Assembly (NCBI RefSeq): GCF_963668665.1 | Contig: NZ_OY764901.1 | Location: 362,501-426,500, forward strand | DNA length: 64,000 nt | DNA from: an uncultured Anaeromusa sp. | GTDB lineage: Bacteria > Bacillota > Negativicutes > Anaeromusales > Anaeromusaceae | Direction: 5' to 3' | Translations under genes and position numbers: made by a program | Notes under the pieces: model-generated | The model's input: only the letters and a program-made list of their open reading frames with translations | What the model was told of the DNA's origin: nothing | Database searches by the model: none | Part shown: positions 1 through 9,026 of the stretch, one piece after another | How the letters are laid out: every line of letters starts with the position of its first letter | Numbering within the stretch: position 1 is the stretch's first letter

Positions 1-1698
1 TGGGAGCACTTTCCCAGGGAACATCTTCATCGCTTCTCTCAGAGCCGGATTTCCCCAATCCGGCTCTGTTGGCGTCGTCTTGACCGCCGCTGGCGCTGCT
101 CCCGCAACACCCTGGACACATTGTAATTGTACCGGATGACCACAAAGTTCTGCAAATAAATTTTCTACAATCTCCCGATAATCATCCTTGGCCGTCCTTT
201 CACAAGGAAACGCCGCTGTAAACTGCAGCATAACGACCCCTGCTTCCGCCTTTACTAACTGTCCTTGCGAAACACAGGCGTATACAGAGCGTTTCCCGCT
301 GCTCATAAGACGCTTTAAAAATTGCTGCCATAAATCTCCGGAAACTGGCGAAGCTGCCGCAGCCACAGTGGGTTTAGCCGCCGGCACAACTGCAGCCGAA
401 GGAGTTGTTGCGGGAGGAGTCGCTCTCGTTACCTTATCCACAACAGGCGCTGCCGATCTTCTTACCGGCTCTGGCTGCACCTCAAAGCGCCTGGCCGGCG
501 CAGAAGGTTCCGGAGCCGTTCTCAGCGGCGAAGCAGCCCCCCCCTGCGCTAGAGCCGTTTCTAAAGCCTGCACCCGTTGTACCAAGCCGTCCCAATCACC
601 GTTCTCCGCCTCGCCTCGGCATAATGCTAACAACGCCATTTCCAGCGGAATCCGAGCATCTACGGCCCAGCGCGCCTCTTGAATCGCTTCGCCCAGCCGA
701 CGCACTGCCTGCATGATCGCACTTTGGGACAATTGTTTCGCATGCTCTGCCAGCTTTTCTCGCATGCTGCCACTGCAGTCCTGCCATTTTTCCATACCAG
801 GCGCCGCCTGATACAGCATGACATCACGCAAATAGCCAGCCCATTCCACTGCCATTTGTTTGGCTTCCCGCCCCATAGACAGCATTTCTTCCAAGCCTTC
901 CAGCAATGCCGCCGCGTCTTTTTTCCCCAGACGCTCCGTCATGCTCCAGACCCATTCGTGTCCTACCAATCCTAACAGATTACGCACTAACGCTTCGGAA
1001 ACATGTCCGTCCGCCGCCATCGAGGCGCATTGATCCAACAAGCTTAGCGCATCCCGCATCCCGCCATCGGCCTGGGCTGCGATAAGCCGCAAGGCATCTT
1101 CTTCGACATTCATGCCTCCTGCGGCGGCTACCTCCTGCAGACGCACCAACAAGTCCCCCTGGGTAATCCGCCGAAAATCATAGCGCTGACAACGTGAATG
1201 AATTGTCGCCGGAATCTTATGAGGCTCTGTTGTCGCTAGGATAAAAACCACATGGCTTGGCGGCTCTTCCAAGGTTTTCAAAAGCGCATTAAAGGCTTCT
1301 GTGGTCAACATATGCACTTCATCAATAATGTAGACTTTATATTTTCCCTCTACCGGTGCAAATTTCACAGTTTCCCGCAAATCGCGGATTTCGTCAATAC
1401 CACGATTGGAGGCCGCATCCACTTCCACTACATCCATGGAAGAACCGTCGGTAATCCCTACGCAGGAAGAGCAGGTATTGCAAGGATGCAGAGTCGGTCC
1501 CTGTACGCAATTTAGCGCCTTGGCAAAAATCTTCGCCGTACTGGTCTTGCCCGTCCCGCGGGGGCCTGCAAAAAGATAGGCATGCGCAATCTTGTCAGAG
1601 CGTATGGCATTTTCCAGGGTAACACGAATATGCTCCTGTCCTACCAGGCTGTCAAAATCTTGCGGACGCCAGCGGCGGTACAACGCAATATAGGCCAT
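1..1698 (-). CDS. dnaX: DNA polymerase III subunit gamma/tau (partial, C-terminus beyond window)
   Basis: Clamp-loader ATPase of the replicative polymerase; it loads the beta clamp and tethers the holoenzyme. The protein begins MAYIALYRRWRPQDF and has Walker A GPRGTGKT at residues 45-52, the four-cysteine zinc module (C64, C73, C76, C79), Walker B around residues 122-129 (IIDEVH) and an arginine-finger SRC motif (IHSRCQRYDF). A Pro/Ala-rich linker follows and then the start of the tau-specific part. It is open at base 1 after 566 codons, so it is truncated only by the window edge. The start at 1698 has a strong GGAGG. The one A6G stretch (around 915) is out of phase for a -1 slip, so I see no programmed frameshift. 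The SRP RNA gene lies just upstream. Confidence 0.96.
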   Translation of the reverse strand, partial: MAYIALYRRWRPQDFDSLVGQEHIRVTLENAIRSDKIAHAYLFAGPRGTGKTSTAKIFAKALNCVQGPTLHPCNTCSSCVGITDGSSMDVVEVDAASNRGIDEIRDLRETVKFAPVEGKYKVYIIDEVHMLTTEAFNALLKTLEEPPSHVVFILATTEPHKIPATIHSRCQRYDFRRITQGDLLVRLQEVAAAGGMNVEEDALRLIAAQADGGMRDALSLLDQCASMAADGHVSEALVRNLLGLVGHEWVWSMTERLGKKDAAALLEGLEEMLSMGREAKQMAVEWAGYLRDVMLYQAAPGMEKWQDCSGSMREKLAEHAKQLSQSAIMQAVRRLGEAIQEARWAVDARIPLEMALLALCRGEAENGDWDGLVQRVQALETALAQGGAASPLRTAPEPSAPARRFEVQPEPVRRSAAPVVDKVTRATPPATTPSAAVVPAAKPTVAAAASPVSGDLWQQFLKRLMSSGKRSVYACVSQGQLVKAEAGVVMLQFTAAFPCERTAKDDYREIVENLFAELCGHPVQLQCVQGVAGAAPAAVKTTPTEPDWGNPALREAMKMFPGKVLP

Positions 1699-1727
1699 AG
1701 CGGTTCCTCCTTTCAATACATATAGCG

Positions 1728-1754
1728 AAAAAAGCAACCACATTGGGTTGCTTT
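1728..1754 (-). terminator. Rho-independent terminator of the SRP RNA gene
   Basis: On the minus strand GCAACC and GGTTGC pair around a short loop and are followed by TTTTTT. It lies directly after the SRP RNA and about 30 bases before the dnaX start. Confidence 0.75.
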
Positions 1755-1782
1755 CGATTACTTGAAATTGTTTTGTTTACAA

Positions 1783-1916
1783 GGTCGGACCACGGCAGTC
1801 ACCAGGCGCTCCTGCGGCACATAAGAGGGCCCACTTACCGTTGCTTCCTTCCGGACCTGGCGGGGTTCATGAGTTCCTATTGCGCAGGACCCAATGGCTA
1901 CCGTGGTCCGGCCCTG
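1783..1916 (-). ncRNA. ffs: Bacterial small signal recognition particle RNA (4.5S-like)
   Basis: RNA of the signal recognition particle; it binds Ffh and targets nascent membrane proteins. On the minus strand the diagnostic apical core is present (CCAGGTCCGGAAGGAAGCA, around 1845-1863), with the Ffh-binding GGAA tetraloop and asymmetric loop. The ends GGCCGGACCACGG and CCGTGGTCCGACC pair to close the long hairpin. There is no room for a Bacillus-type Alu domain, so this is the short form. The ends are approximate. It sits between tRNA-Ser(GGA) and dnaX, the order common in Firmicutes. Confidence 0.9.
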
Positions 1917-1961
1917 GAAACATCCACAGCCACATATTATAAAATTCATTCCGCAAAAAAA

Positions 1962-2051
1962 TGGCGGAGAGAGAGGGATTCGAACCCTCGGTAGAGTTTC
2001 CCCTACACACGCTTTCCAGGCGTGCTCCTTCAACCACTCGGACATCTCTCC
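1962..2051 (-). tRNA. tRNA-Ser (anticodon GGA)
   Basis: A 90-nt class II tRNA. Acceptor stem GGAGAGA pairs with TCTCTCC, the anticodon loop CTGGAAA gives anticodon GGA (reads UCC/UCU), a long variable arm is present and the T-loop is GGTTCGAATCC. The 3' CCA is encoded. The next genes in its direction are the SRP RNA and dnaX. Confidence 0.96.
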
Positions 2052-2140
2052 AAGCTCTACACTTGTAGTATTATAACGAATAAAAGAACAAAAAGCAACA
2101 CCTTGGGCTATATCTTTTTTACTTGTCCAAATTGGCCGCC

Positions 2141-3529
2141 CTATCTCATACGCTGCGATGCATCAGCTGACACCGGGCTGCGCTCGCATTCTTCCGGCAG
2201 CATCGTGATTTGATAGCAATACGGACTTCCTTTCATTTTTTCTCCTGCATATACTAACCCATTGACGCTTTCGGAAAGATTGTGGTTATCAATCTGCTCC
2301 GGATCTCCAAGAATGACAATTTTCGTCCCCATCCCGCAGCGGGTAATAATTGTCTTGGCCTGGACCGGTGTCGAATTTTGCATTTCGTCCAAAATAAAAA
2401 AGTATTTATGCAACGAGCGGCCGCGCTGGAAAGCAAGAGCCTCCATCAAGATAGTTCCGTCTTCCAATAACATTTTTACTGTATCCTCAATTTGCTTTCG
2501 CTCCTTGCGGCCTTCTGTACGTACACCATTGAGAAGCGTAAACAGATTGTCATACATCCCTCTCATATAAGGATGTATCTTATCGCGTTCACCGCCCGGC
2601 AAAAAGCCAATATCCTCCATCGCCACGCTGGGACGGCAAATCAACATACGCTGATACCGGGACTGCTCGGGCTCCATGATTTCTTCCAACCCGGCGGCCA
2701 GAGAAAACAAGGTCTTGCCGGTCCCCGCCTGCCCACGAATAATGCACACCGGAGCTTCCTCCGCGTCCATCATTAAACATTCCTGCATAAAAATTTGCCC
2801 TACGCTGCGAGGCGTTAAGCCAAAAAGAGTTTGATGCTGGTGCTGCAAGCGAACTACTTTGCGCCCGTCAAAACGCCCCAATACCGTATGTCTGCCATTT
2901 TCTACATTACGCACGACTAAAAACTGATTGACAACCAAATCTTGAATCGGCGCCAATTGCTGTTTTTCTATATCATATACTTTCAGACAATCCGGATCCA
3001 ACCATTGCCTGCGATCCAAATAGAACTGATTAATCGCCTCCGCAGCCGCATACACTTCAGCTCTCCCGGTATACTGCTTTTCCACAGAAACCACTTTTTC
3101 ATGACGATAATCCTCTGCTGGCAGTCCAATAACAGAGGCTTTGATACGCAAAGCCGTATCCCGGCTAACCAACACCGCATCTTGCCCTGCTTCCTGCAAA
3201 CCTTTGCAAATTTGCAAGATCCGATTATCCGGCAAGTCAGTGTGCCAAAACGCAGGCAGCCGAGCAGAAAATTCCCGGCTTTCAATACGCAGCCGTCCGC
3301 CTACTTCGTTTAAACCAACCCCCGCCGCCAAATCCCCCTGCTGACTCAGCCGATCCAAAATACGAATCACTTCCCGGCTGTTGGCGCCCCGTTCAGAAGC
3401 TTCTCGCTTAAACCGATCCAACTCCTCAATGACCACCTCAGGCAGCACTACCAAGTGCTCTTGAAAAGCAAACAAGGCCTGTGCCGCATAAGCCAAAACA
3501 TTGGTATCAATCACATACACTCGTTCCAT
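2141..3529 (-). CDS. PIN domain + PhoH-family ATPase (YlaK-like)
   Basis: 462 aa. The N-terminus is a PIN nuclease-like domain (residues 1-140) with acidic site residues D8 (VIDTN), a mid-domain D101 and D124 (SRDTA). The C-terminus is a PhoH ATPase with Walker A GQAGTGKT at 266-273 and Walker B FFILDEMQ at 377-384. PIN-PhoH proteins are thought to act as RNA helicase/nucleases, and the exact role here is unknown. The start at 3529 is chosen because GGAGG lies 7 bases upstream; the reading frame stays open for 41 more codons upstream, but that part has no ribosome-binding site. It is transcribed alone; the upstream hairpin at 3615-3662 separates it from the preceding two-component operon. Confidence 0.9.
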   Translation of the reverse strand: MERVYVIDTNVLAYAAQALFAFQEHLVVLPEVVIEELDRFKREASERGANSREVIRILDRLSQQGDLAAGVGLNEVGGRLRIESREFSARLPAFWHTDLPDNRILQICKGLQEAGQDAVLVSRDTALRIKASVIGLPAEDYRHEKVVSVEKQYTGRAEVYAAAEAINQFYLDRRQWLDPDCLKVYDIEKQQLAPIQDLVVNQFLVVRNVENGRHTVLGRFDGRKVVRLQHQHQTLFGLTPRSVGQIFMQECLMMDAEEAPVCIIRGQAGTGKTLFSLAAGLEEIMEPEQSRYQRMLICRPSVAMEDIGFLPGGERDKIHPYMRGMYDNLFTLLNGVRTEGRKERKQIEDTVKMLLEDGTILMEALAFQRGRSLHKYFFILDEMQNSTPVQAKTIITRCGMGTKIVILGDPEQIDNHNLSESVNGLVYAGEKMKGSPYCYQITMLPEECERSPVSADASQRMR

Positions 3530-3614
3530 GTTTTTTCCTCCTTTGCTGCTGGCTCTACAAAAGACGTTCTGTTTTTGATCCGCAACTCCCTGCCTGGCTA
3601 TGTTAAGATTTGCA

Positions 3615-3662
3615 AAACAAAAAGTCTTCGCATAGCAAATCCATATTGCCACACGAAGACTT
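3615..3662 (-). terminator. Terminator, originally of the two-component operon now beyond the IS
   Basis: Minus strand: AAGTCTTCG and CGAAGACTT form a 9-bp stem with an inner GCAA/TTGC pairing, followed by TTTTTGTTTT. No other minus-strand gene ends here. Without the IS it would lie roughly 110 bases after the response regulator stop, so it is probably that operon's terminator. Confidence 0.6.
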
Positions 3663-3764
3663 GGGAGGAGAGTATATACATTGCTTTTTTATTGGTTCTA
3701 TAATAAATGTTGGGGTAAGCACGCAAGAGCATGTTTACCTCAACATTTTTTTGCACAAAAAAAT

Positions 3765-3838
3765 GAGCATAAAGTAAATAACTCACATACAATTAAAGTT
3801 GCTACACACCAATCGAAAGGAGTTATTTATTTATGCTC
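3765..3838 (+). promoter_or_regulatory. Inverted repeat that can hide the transposase start
   Basis: Bases 3765-3784 and 3820-3838 are complementary except for one extra base. The right arm contains the start codon and the 3' part of the Shine-Dalgarno AAAGGAG. A transcript entering from outside the IS would contain both arms and fold over the start, while one starting in the 35-base loop would not. Such protection against read-through is known from other IS elements; here it is inferred from sequence. Confidence 0.55.
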
Positions 3839-5017
3839 GATACTCAGTCTACTACATTTTTCTTAAACTTAGAAGAGGCCTGTGTAATTGACTCTACCGA
3901 TACGACTCTCACAATTGAACTGCCGCGCAAAAAACACCCCTGCCCTGTTTGTGGACAGCGTACTGATAAAATCCATGATTATCGGTTGCAAAAGGTAAAG
4001 CACATTCCCTTGCTGCATAAATCCTACGAACTGTTTTTTCGCAAGCGCCGCTATTATTGTCCTCATTGCGCGAAGCGTTTTGCTGAAACGGTTCCTTTTC
4101 TTGGCAAATTTCAGCGGATGAGCCATTTGCTAAAACAATTTGTCATCTCGCAGTTTTCTAATATGAAATCCGCCACTGAAATCGCCCGGCAAGCTCGTAT
4201 TTCCGTCACTACCGCGCTTCGCCTTTTCGACCACGTTTCTTATCCTAAGCCGCTGCTTCCAGAGGTGCTGGCGATTGATGAGTTTAAGGGAAACGCTGCC
4301 AAAGAGAAGTTTCAATGTATTTTGGCGAACCCCAAAGCGAAAACCACCTTGGATATTTTAAAAAATCGCAAATCCGAAGACCTGTACGAATACTTTACTG
4401 AGTTTTCTTTGGAACAACGCCAGAACGTTCAGCATGTGGTTATGGACCTTAGTAATTTATTCCGTAGCGTGGTAAAAACCAGCTTTCCGAATGCCCAAAT
4501 TGTAGCTGATAAATTCCATGTTTGTCGACTTGCTAATTGGGCTATGGAAGCGGTGCGCAAAGACGTGCAAAAAGACTTTTCGAATCATCGCAGAAAGTAT
4601 TTCAAGAAAAGCCGCTTCCTACTTCTGAAACGCCATAAAAACCTAATAAAAGCCGAGGACAAAGAACAACTCTCTTTGATGCTGCAAGTATCGGAAAAAC
4701 TACGCTATGCCTATAGCCTAAAAGAGCTTTTCTACGAAATGATGGACAGCGCCGACAGCCAGACATACGCTTTGCGTTTTAAACGTTGGCAAGAGGATGT
4801 TTTACAGCATAATCTTCCTCAATTTATTCGCCTTATGAATACCATGATTGAGTGGAAACACGAAATTGTGGCTGCCATTGAAACAGGATACAGCAACGGC
4901 TATATTGAAGGCTGCAACAACCGAACCAAAGTCTTAAAACGAACCTGCTATGGACTGCGTAATTTTGAGCGAATGCGTAACCGCATCCTCTATCTTGCGG
5001 TTACTAAAAATAGATAG
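3833..5017 (+). CDS. ISL3-family transposase
   Basis: 394 aa DDE transposase. It has an N-terminal zinc-binding module (C37-x2-C40 and C76-x2-C79), a helix-turn-helix around 113-135, and catalytic acids D149 (AIDEF), D205 (VMDLS) and a C-terminal E in the conserved NGYIEGCNNRTKVLKR segment. The length is normal for the family and the frame is uninterrupted. The start ATG has AAAGGAG upstream. Just after the stop, GCAGCGAG and CTCGCTGC (5018-5040) form a hairpin that may end transcription in either direction. Confidence 0.95.
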   Translation: MLDTQSTTFFLNLEEACVIDSTDTTLTIELPRKKHPCPVCGQRTDKIHDYRLQKVKHIPLLHKSYELFFRKRRYYCPHCAKRFAETVPFLGKFQRMSHLLKQFVISQFSNMKSATEIARQARISVTTALRLFDHVSYPKPLLPEVLAIDEFKGNAAKEKFQCILANPKAKTTLDILKNRKSEDLYEYFTEFSLEQRQNVQHVVMDLSNLFRSVVKTSFPNAQIVADKFHVCRLANWAMEAVRKDVQKDFSNHRRKYFKKSRFLLLKRHKNLIKAEDKEQLSLMLQVSEKLRYAYSLKELFYEMMDSADSQTYALRFKRWQEDVLQHNLPQFIRLMNTMIEWKHEIVAAIETGYSNGYIEGCNNRTKVLKRTCYGLRNFERMRNRILYLAVTKNR

Positions 5018-5043
5018 CAGCGAGAATTTGCATCCTCGCTGCC
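5018..5043. terminator. Hairpin at the end of the ISL3 transposase gene
   Basis: GCAGCGAG pairs with CTCGCTGC immediately after the stop codon. T-tracts are weak on both strands. On the minus strand it could stop transcripts from the response regulator running into the transposase as antisense. Confidence 0.4.
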
Positions 5044-5160
5044 AATATTACTTTATGCTTTTACCCCAACTATTGACATAGAACCTTTTTATTGTAAGCG
5101 ATCAGAGAATAAAATCCAATATAAGTAACTTTTCTAAGTACAAAGAACTAAAACAACATC

Positions 5161-5865
5161 TTATACAAGAAATGACGGCACGGTAGCTTCCGCATTTTGG
5201 CGATAACGATATAAGGGGCGACCAATCGAGCCGTAATGAATCTCAAATAGCAACAATTCCATCTGCTGCAGGTATTTTAAGTATTTCCGAATAGAAACCT
5301 GCGAAATTCCTACCAGCTTTGCCATTTCTTCTGCCGTAAACTCACCATCTACTTGGCAAATAGCCTCCCAAATGCGTTTCATCGTGTTGCGATCAAGGCC
5401 TTTAGGCAATTCGCCGCCCTCTTCCGTCACCCGGCTGCCCCGCTGCAAAAGCCGGTCCAATTCCCCTTGATTGACAGGGACTTCCCGCCGCAGCCACTCC
5501 TGGCGTTTTTTGAAATCCAGCAAGGCCGTCTGAAAGCGCAGAAATTGAAACGGTTTAATCAGATAATCAATAGCCCCCTGCCGCAGCGCTTCTTGAATGC
5601 TGCGCTGCTCTCTCGCGGCAGTCACCAAAATAACATCCACGCCATGCCCTTCGCGGCGCACCTTGTGCAGCAGTTCTAAGCCATTCATGCCCGGCATGAA
5701 CACATCCAACAAGACTAAGTCCACCTTGTTTTCACGCAAAAAGTGCAGCGCTTCTTCCCCATCCCGGCAGATTCCGGCCAATTGAAAGCCTTCAATCCGC
5801 TCCAGATAGCACCGGTTCAACTCTGAAACCATCGGGTCATCTTCCACAATTAAAACTCGAATCAT
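5161..5865 (-). CDS. Response regulator, CitB/DcuR type
   Basis: Partner of the upstream histidine kinase. The receiver domain (residues 1-120) has the acidic pair E9-D10, phospho-acceptor D54 (LLDVFMPG) and a conserved lysine in LIKPF. The C-terminus (about 165-215) is a winged helix-turn-helix of the type found in CitB/DcuR regulators for organic-acid uptake or breakdown. I chose the ATG at 5865 because AGGA precedes it; a GTG three codons upstream is possible. It lies 31 bases after the kinase gene in one operon. The operon's probable terminator has been displaced by the ISL3 insertion downstream. The target genes are not identified. Confidence 0.9.
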   Translation of the reverse strand: MIRVLIVEDDPMVSELNRCYLERIEGFQLAGICRDGEEALHFLRENKVDLVLLDVFMPGMNGLELLHKVRREGHGVDVILVTAAREQRSIQEALRQGAIDYLIKPFQFLRFQTALLDFKKRQEWLRREVPVNQGELDRLLQRGSRVTEEGGELPKGLDRNTMKRIWEAICQVDGEFTAEEMAKLVGISQVSIRKYLKYLQQMELLLFEIHYGSIGRPLYRYRQNAEATVPSFLV

Positions 5866-5896
5866 CGTCCTCACTCGCTTTCTTTAGTCTCTGAGC

Positions 5897-7507
5897 TCAA
5901 CTATTATCGTATTGCCATTCCGGTCGCGACGGAATGAAAACGGAAAAGACAGTTCCCCCTTGCGACGCCGGAGAAAATTGAATGGTCCCCTCCAACCGCG
6001 CCAGGCTTCGCTGTACCAGCGCCAAGCCAAAACCGCGATCCGCCGCCTTTGTGGAAACGCCTTGCACAAATAACGTCTCTTGAATTTCTTTCGGAATCCC
6101 AGGACCGCTGTCTTCGATTTCCATATATAAACCGCTGGCATCCGTACTTAAAGCCAGCATAACTTCCTTACGCGCAGAATGCTTGACCGCATCAAGCGCA
6201 TTTTCAATCAAATTCCCTAAAATCGTCACTAACTCGTGCGCCGTATCTTCGTCAAAACAAACATCCACTTCCGTATCTTCATGCAAGCACATTTCAATAT
6301 CCCGCTCCCGGGCCAAGCTAAGCTTGCTCAAAACAAACCCAGCCAACACGGAATCTCGTATGCGCCGATCCACATAGGAGACCTCTTCTTGCGAATCCGA
6401 GGCAATGCGGCTGATATACGCTCGCAGCTGCTCATAATGTCGCATTTGCACCAACCCTAGAATGACATGAAGCTGATTCATAAATTCGTGTCCCCGCGAA
6501 CGCAACGCATCGACATAGGCTTGCACGCCTGTCAATTCCTCCGCCAAGCGTTTTAACTCCGTTTTATCGCGGAAAGTAGCCACGGCTCCCACTACGCGCC
6601 CCTCCACCCAAAGGGGCACACGGCTGGCTACAATAGGAATGCCGTAAAGCTCCTGTTCCCGATCCAAGTCTGCTTTACCCGCTTCCATAACTACTTGCAG
6701 GCCGGAACCGGGCATGCAGGACTCCACTTCCCTGCCAATCGGATCGCCCGTCCAGCCAGCCCGCCGCAGCAAACGCCTAGCTTCACTATTAATGACAGTA
6801 ATCCTCCCGTCCGCATCCACGGCAATAACGCCCTCGCGCACCGACTGCAGCATGACATTGCGTTCTTCCAACAGCTTCGCAATAGCCCACGGCTCCAGCC
6901 CAAAGAGTATCTCTTTAATATTACGGGCCAACAGCCACGCTGCAGTAATGCCAATTACCAGACCCAATGCGGAAGCTACAACTAAAACCTTCAAAGCCTC
7001 TCTCACTGATTCCTGCACATGCGTAAGCAAGATGCCCACGAGAACCGAGCCGACTTGCCGCCCCTCCTCATCATATACCGGAGTGAAGGCGCGCAAGGAA
7101 TATCCCAGCGTACCTTCCGCCTCCGAAATATACTCATAACCAGAAAGAGCATCCCCCTCGTCGCCGCCGGTCAAGCGCTGACCAACCAATTCCGGATTGG
7201 GATGCGAGTATCGAATTCCGGCCATATCGGTGACAACAATAAAGCGGACTTGCGCCGCTTCCAGCATATCCTGAGCGTAGACTTGAATGTCCTTAGGGTC
7301 CCGTTTGCCTGTCAGCCCTTCCCGCACAACCGAGTCTTTCGCCACCATGCGAGCCGCGCTCATAGCTTGGGAGCCAATCGAGTTTTTAATATCTGTATTA
7401 ATGCTGCGCGAAATCAACAGCATAGTCACCATAATAACAGCAGCTACGACACAAAACACCAAACCAACAATCTTGGCTTGCAAAGGCACCCGCCTGTCCA
7501 GCTCCAT
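5897..7507 (-). CDS. Sensor histidine kinase, CitA/DcuS/MalK type
   Basis: 536 aa membrane kinase. TM1 covers residues 11-32; an extracytoplasmic PAS/Cache sensor (about 35-165) carries the RYSHPNPELVGQ motif typical of citrate and C4-dicarboxylate sensors. TM2 is around 172-193, a cytoplasmic PAS follows, then the dimerisation segment with H340 (SRGHEFMNQLH) and a GHKL ATPase ending in DSGPGIP and GFGLALV motifs. The ligand is probably a carboxylate, but no transporter lies alongside. The start at 7507 has GGAGG six bases upstream; the frame extends 19 codons further without a site. The 16-base repeat TGCAAG-AAAC-CTTGCA at about 7573-7588 lies just upstream and could be an operator. Confidence 0.9.
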   Translation of the reverse strand: MELDRRVPLQAKIVGLVFCVVAAVIMVTMLLISRSINTDIKNSIGSQAMSAARMVAKDSVVREGLTGKRDPKDIQVYAQDMLEAAQVRFIVVTDMAGIRYSHPNPELVGQRLTGGDEGDALSGYEYISEAEGTLGYSLRAFTPVYDEEGRQVGSVLVGILLTHVQESVREALKVLVVASALGLVIGITAAWLLARNIKEILFGLEPWAIAKLLEERNVMLQSVREGVIAVDADGRITVINSEARRLLRRAGWTGDPIGREVESCMPGSGLQVVMEAGKADLDREQELYGIPIVASRVPLWVEGRVVGAVATFRDKTELKRLAEELTGVQAYVDALRSRGHEFMNQLHVILGLVQMRHYEQLRAYISRIASDSQEEVSYVDRRIRDSVLAGFVLSKLSLARERDIEMCLHEDTEVDVCFDEDTAHELVTILGNLIENALDAVKHSARKEVMLALSTDASGLYMEIEDSGPGIPKEIQETLFVQGVSTKAADRGFGLALVQRSLARLEGTIQFSPASQGGTVFSVFIPSRPEWQYDNS

Positions 7508-7742
7508 TTCATTCCTCCAAAAATTCATTCTCTTTTCAAATTGTAACGTATCCCTCGCCTCCATGCAAGAAACCTTGCAGGAAGATGCCGGAATAAAATC
7601 ACTTTTCGCACACCCTTCTAAGTTAATTCATGAACAAGACCTATTACAAGCAGGAAATAAGCATTGCACAGATAATTATAAAAATTAAAAGATGTATTCT
7701 TTTTTCTATCGTTCTTCTGTCAAATAGGAAGGGGGCTCGGGA

Positions 7743-9026
7743 ATGAGGACATTCCGTTTTGACGTAATCATTATCGGCGCAGGACCCGCTGGCAGCGCTT
7801 GTGCGCACACCTTGGCCAAAGGAGGCAAAAAAACACTCCTTGTAGAGCGCGGCCTGCCTACAGGCAGCAAAAACCTCTCCGGCGGACGCTTATATTCTTA
7901 CGCTTTGGAACTGCTGGAACCAGGTTTGACTGCTAAAGCGCCGCTGGAACGCTCCATCGTACGTGAGCAAATTATGATGCTGGACCAAGATCGCGGCTTT
8001 TGTTTGGATTTTTTCGAACCAGCTCTTCATGCGGATATCCCCCACTCCTGCAGCGTATTACGCACTCCTTTTGACGAATGGCTCGCAGCCTACGCGGAAG
8101 AGCAGGGCGGCGCCACTTTGGTCGACGGCATCAAAATCGACGAGATTCTATGGCAAGACGGCCGCGTCACCGGCGTACGTTCCGGAGACGATACCGTTGA
8201 AGCGGACACTGTCGTAATTGCCGAAGGCGTTTTAGGGCAACTAGCGGAAACGGCCGGGCTTCGTCCTAAACTCCCGGCGCAACAGGTAGGCGTCGGCATC
8301 AAAGAAGTTATTTCTCTGCCCGCCAACGTCATTGAAGAACGTTTCCAGGTTGCCTCCGGCCAAGGGGCCGCCCGGGTCATTGCCGGCGGCACGGCGGGCA
8401 TTCCCGGCGGCGGTTTTCTCTATACCAATAAAGAATCGCTTTCTCTCGGTCTAGTTTTTCATCCCGAAGAAGCGGCCAAACAAAATCGACCGTTAGCCGA
8501 ATTATTCCAAGAATTCAAGATGCATCCCGCCATTTATCCCTTGTTGGCTGGCGGAGCCACCGTTGAATACGGCGCTCACCTCGTTCCTGAAGCAGGCTGG
8601 CGCGGCATGCCCCCTTCGCTGCATCGGCCCGGACTCTTGCTGGTCGGCGACGCTGCCGGCTTTGTGATCAATACCGGCACGATCATTCGCGGCATGGACT
8701 TAGCCATTGTCAGCGGCATAGCAGCCGCCCGGGCCATTCTCGCCAGCGAGTCGCCGCAAGCGCTAGGCTCTCAATATCTGGCCGAACTGCAACAGTGCGG
8801 CCTGCTTCCCACCATGAAAATCTTGGCTGGCTGGCCTGAATTATTGGGAAATCCACGCATGGTCAGCACCTATCCGGCCATGGCCAACGCCATGCTGCAT
8901 ACGATGTTCCATGTTGACGGCGCTGTGCCTCCCTCCATGCCCAAAGCGATGAAGGAAGTTTTACAAGCGCACATAAGCCTGGGAACACTGCTCAAGGATC
9001 TTTGGAAGGGGGTTCGCGCCTTATGA
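7743..9026 (+). CDS. fixC: FixC-type electron-transfer flavoprotein:quinone oxidoreductase
   Basis: 427 aa flavoprotein, about the same length as E. coli FixC. The N-terminal FAD-binding Rossmann motif is DVIIIGAGPAGSACA (residues 6-20), the GSKNLSGG segment follows, and a second FAD motif (GLLLVGDAAGFV) lies around residue 300. It should pass electrons from an electron-transfer flavoprotein to quinone or ferredoxin. It is translationally coupled to fixX by an ATGA overlap. The fixA and fixB genes that usually precede it are absent, so the ETF must be encoded elsewhere or differ. The start has AGGAAGGGGG upstream. Confidence 0.92.
   Translation: MRTFRFDVIIIGAGPAGSACAHTLAKGGKKTLLVERGLPTGSKNLSGGRLYSYALELLEPGLTAKAPLERSIVREQIMMLDQDRGFCLDFFEPALHADIPHSCSVLRTPFDEWLAAYAEEQGGATLVDGIKIDEILWQDGRVTGVRSGDDTVEADTVVIAEGVLGQLAETAGLRPKLPAQQVGVGIKEVISLPANVIEERFQVASGQGAARVIAGGTAGIPGGGFLYTNKESLSLGLVFHPEEAAKQNRPLAELFQEFKMHPAIYPLLAGGATVEYGAHLVPEAGWRGMPPSLHRPGLLLVGDAAGFVINTGTIIRGMDLAIVSGIAAARAILASESPQALGSQYLAELQQCGLLPTMKILAGWPELLGNPRMVSTYPAMANAMLHTMFHVDGAVPPSMPKAMKEVLQAHISLGTLLKDLWKGVRAL

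Larger units (their letters stand above)
3694..5085 (+). mobile_element. Intact ISL3-family insertion sequence (1392 bp)
   Basis: The terminal inverted repeats begin GGTTCTAT and end GTTGGGGTAA at both ends (20 of 25 positions match). The element is flanked by identical 8-bp repeats TTTTTATT at 3686-3693 and 5086-5093, the target-site duplication length expected for ISL3. It holds one full-length transposase with an intact frame. The perfect duplication and intact frame suggest a recent insertion. It sits between the response regulator stop and its probable terminator. Confidence 0.95.

Noticed and set aside
905..930. A-rich stretch in dnaX that could cause a -1 frameshift to make gamma
   Set aside because: The zero frame reads GGG AAA AAA GAC, which is not a proper slippery heptamer, and no stimulatory stem was seen.
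1758..2045. 95-codon frame containing MSEWLKEHAWKACVG
   Set aside because: This is a translation of tRNA-Ser and SRP RNA genes.
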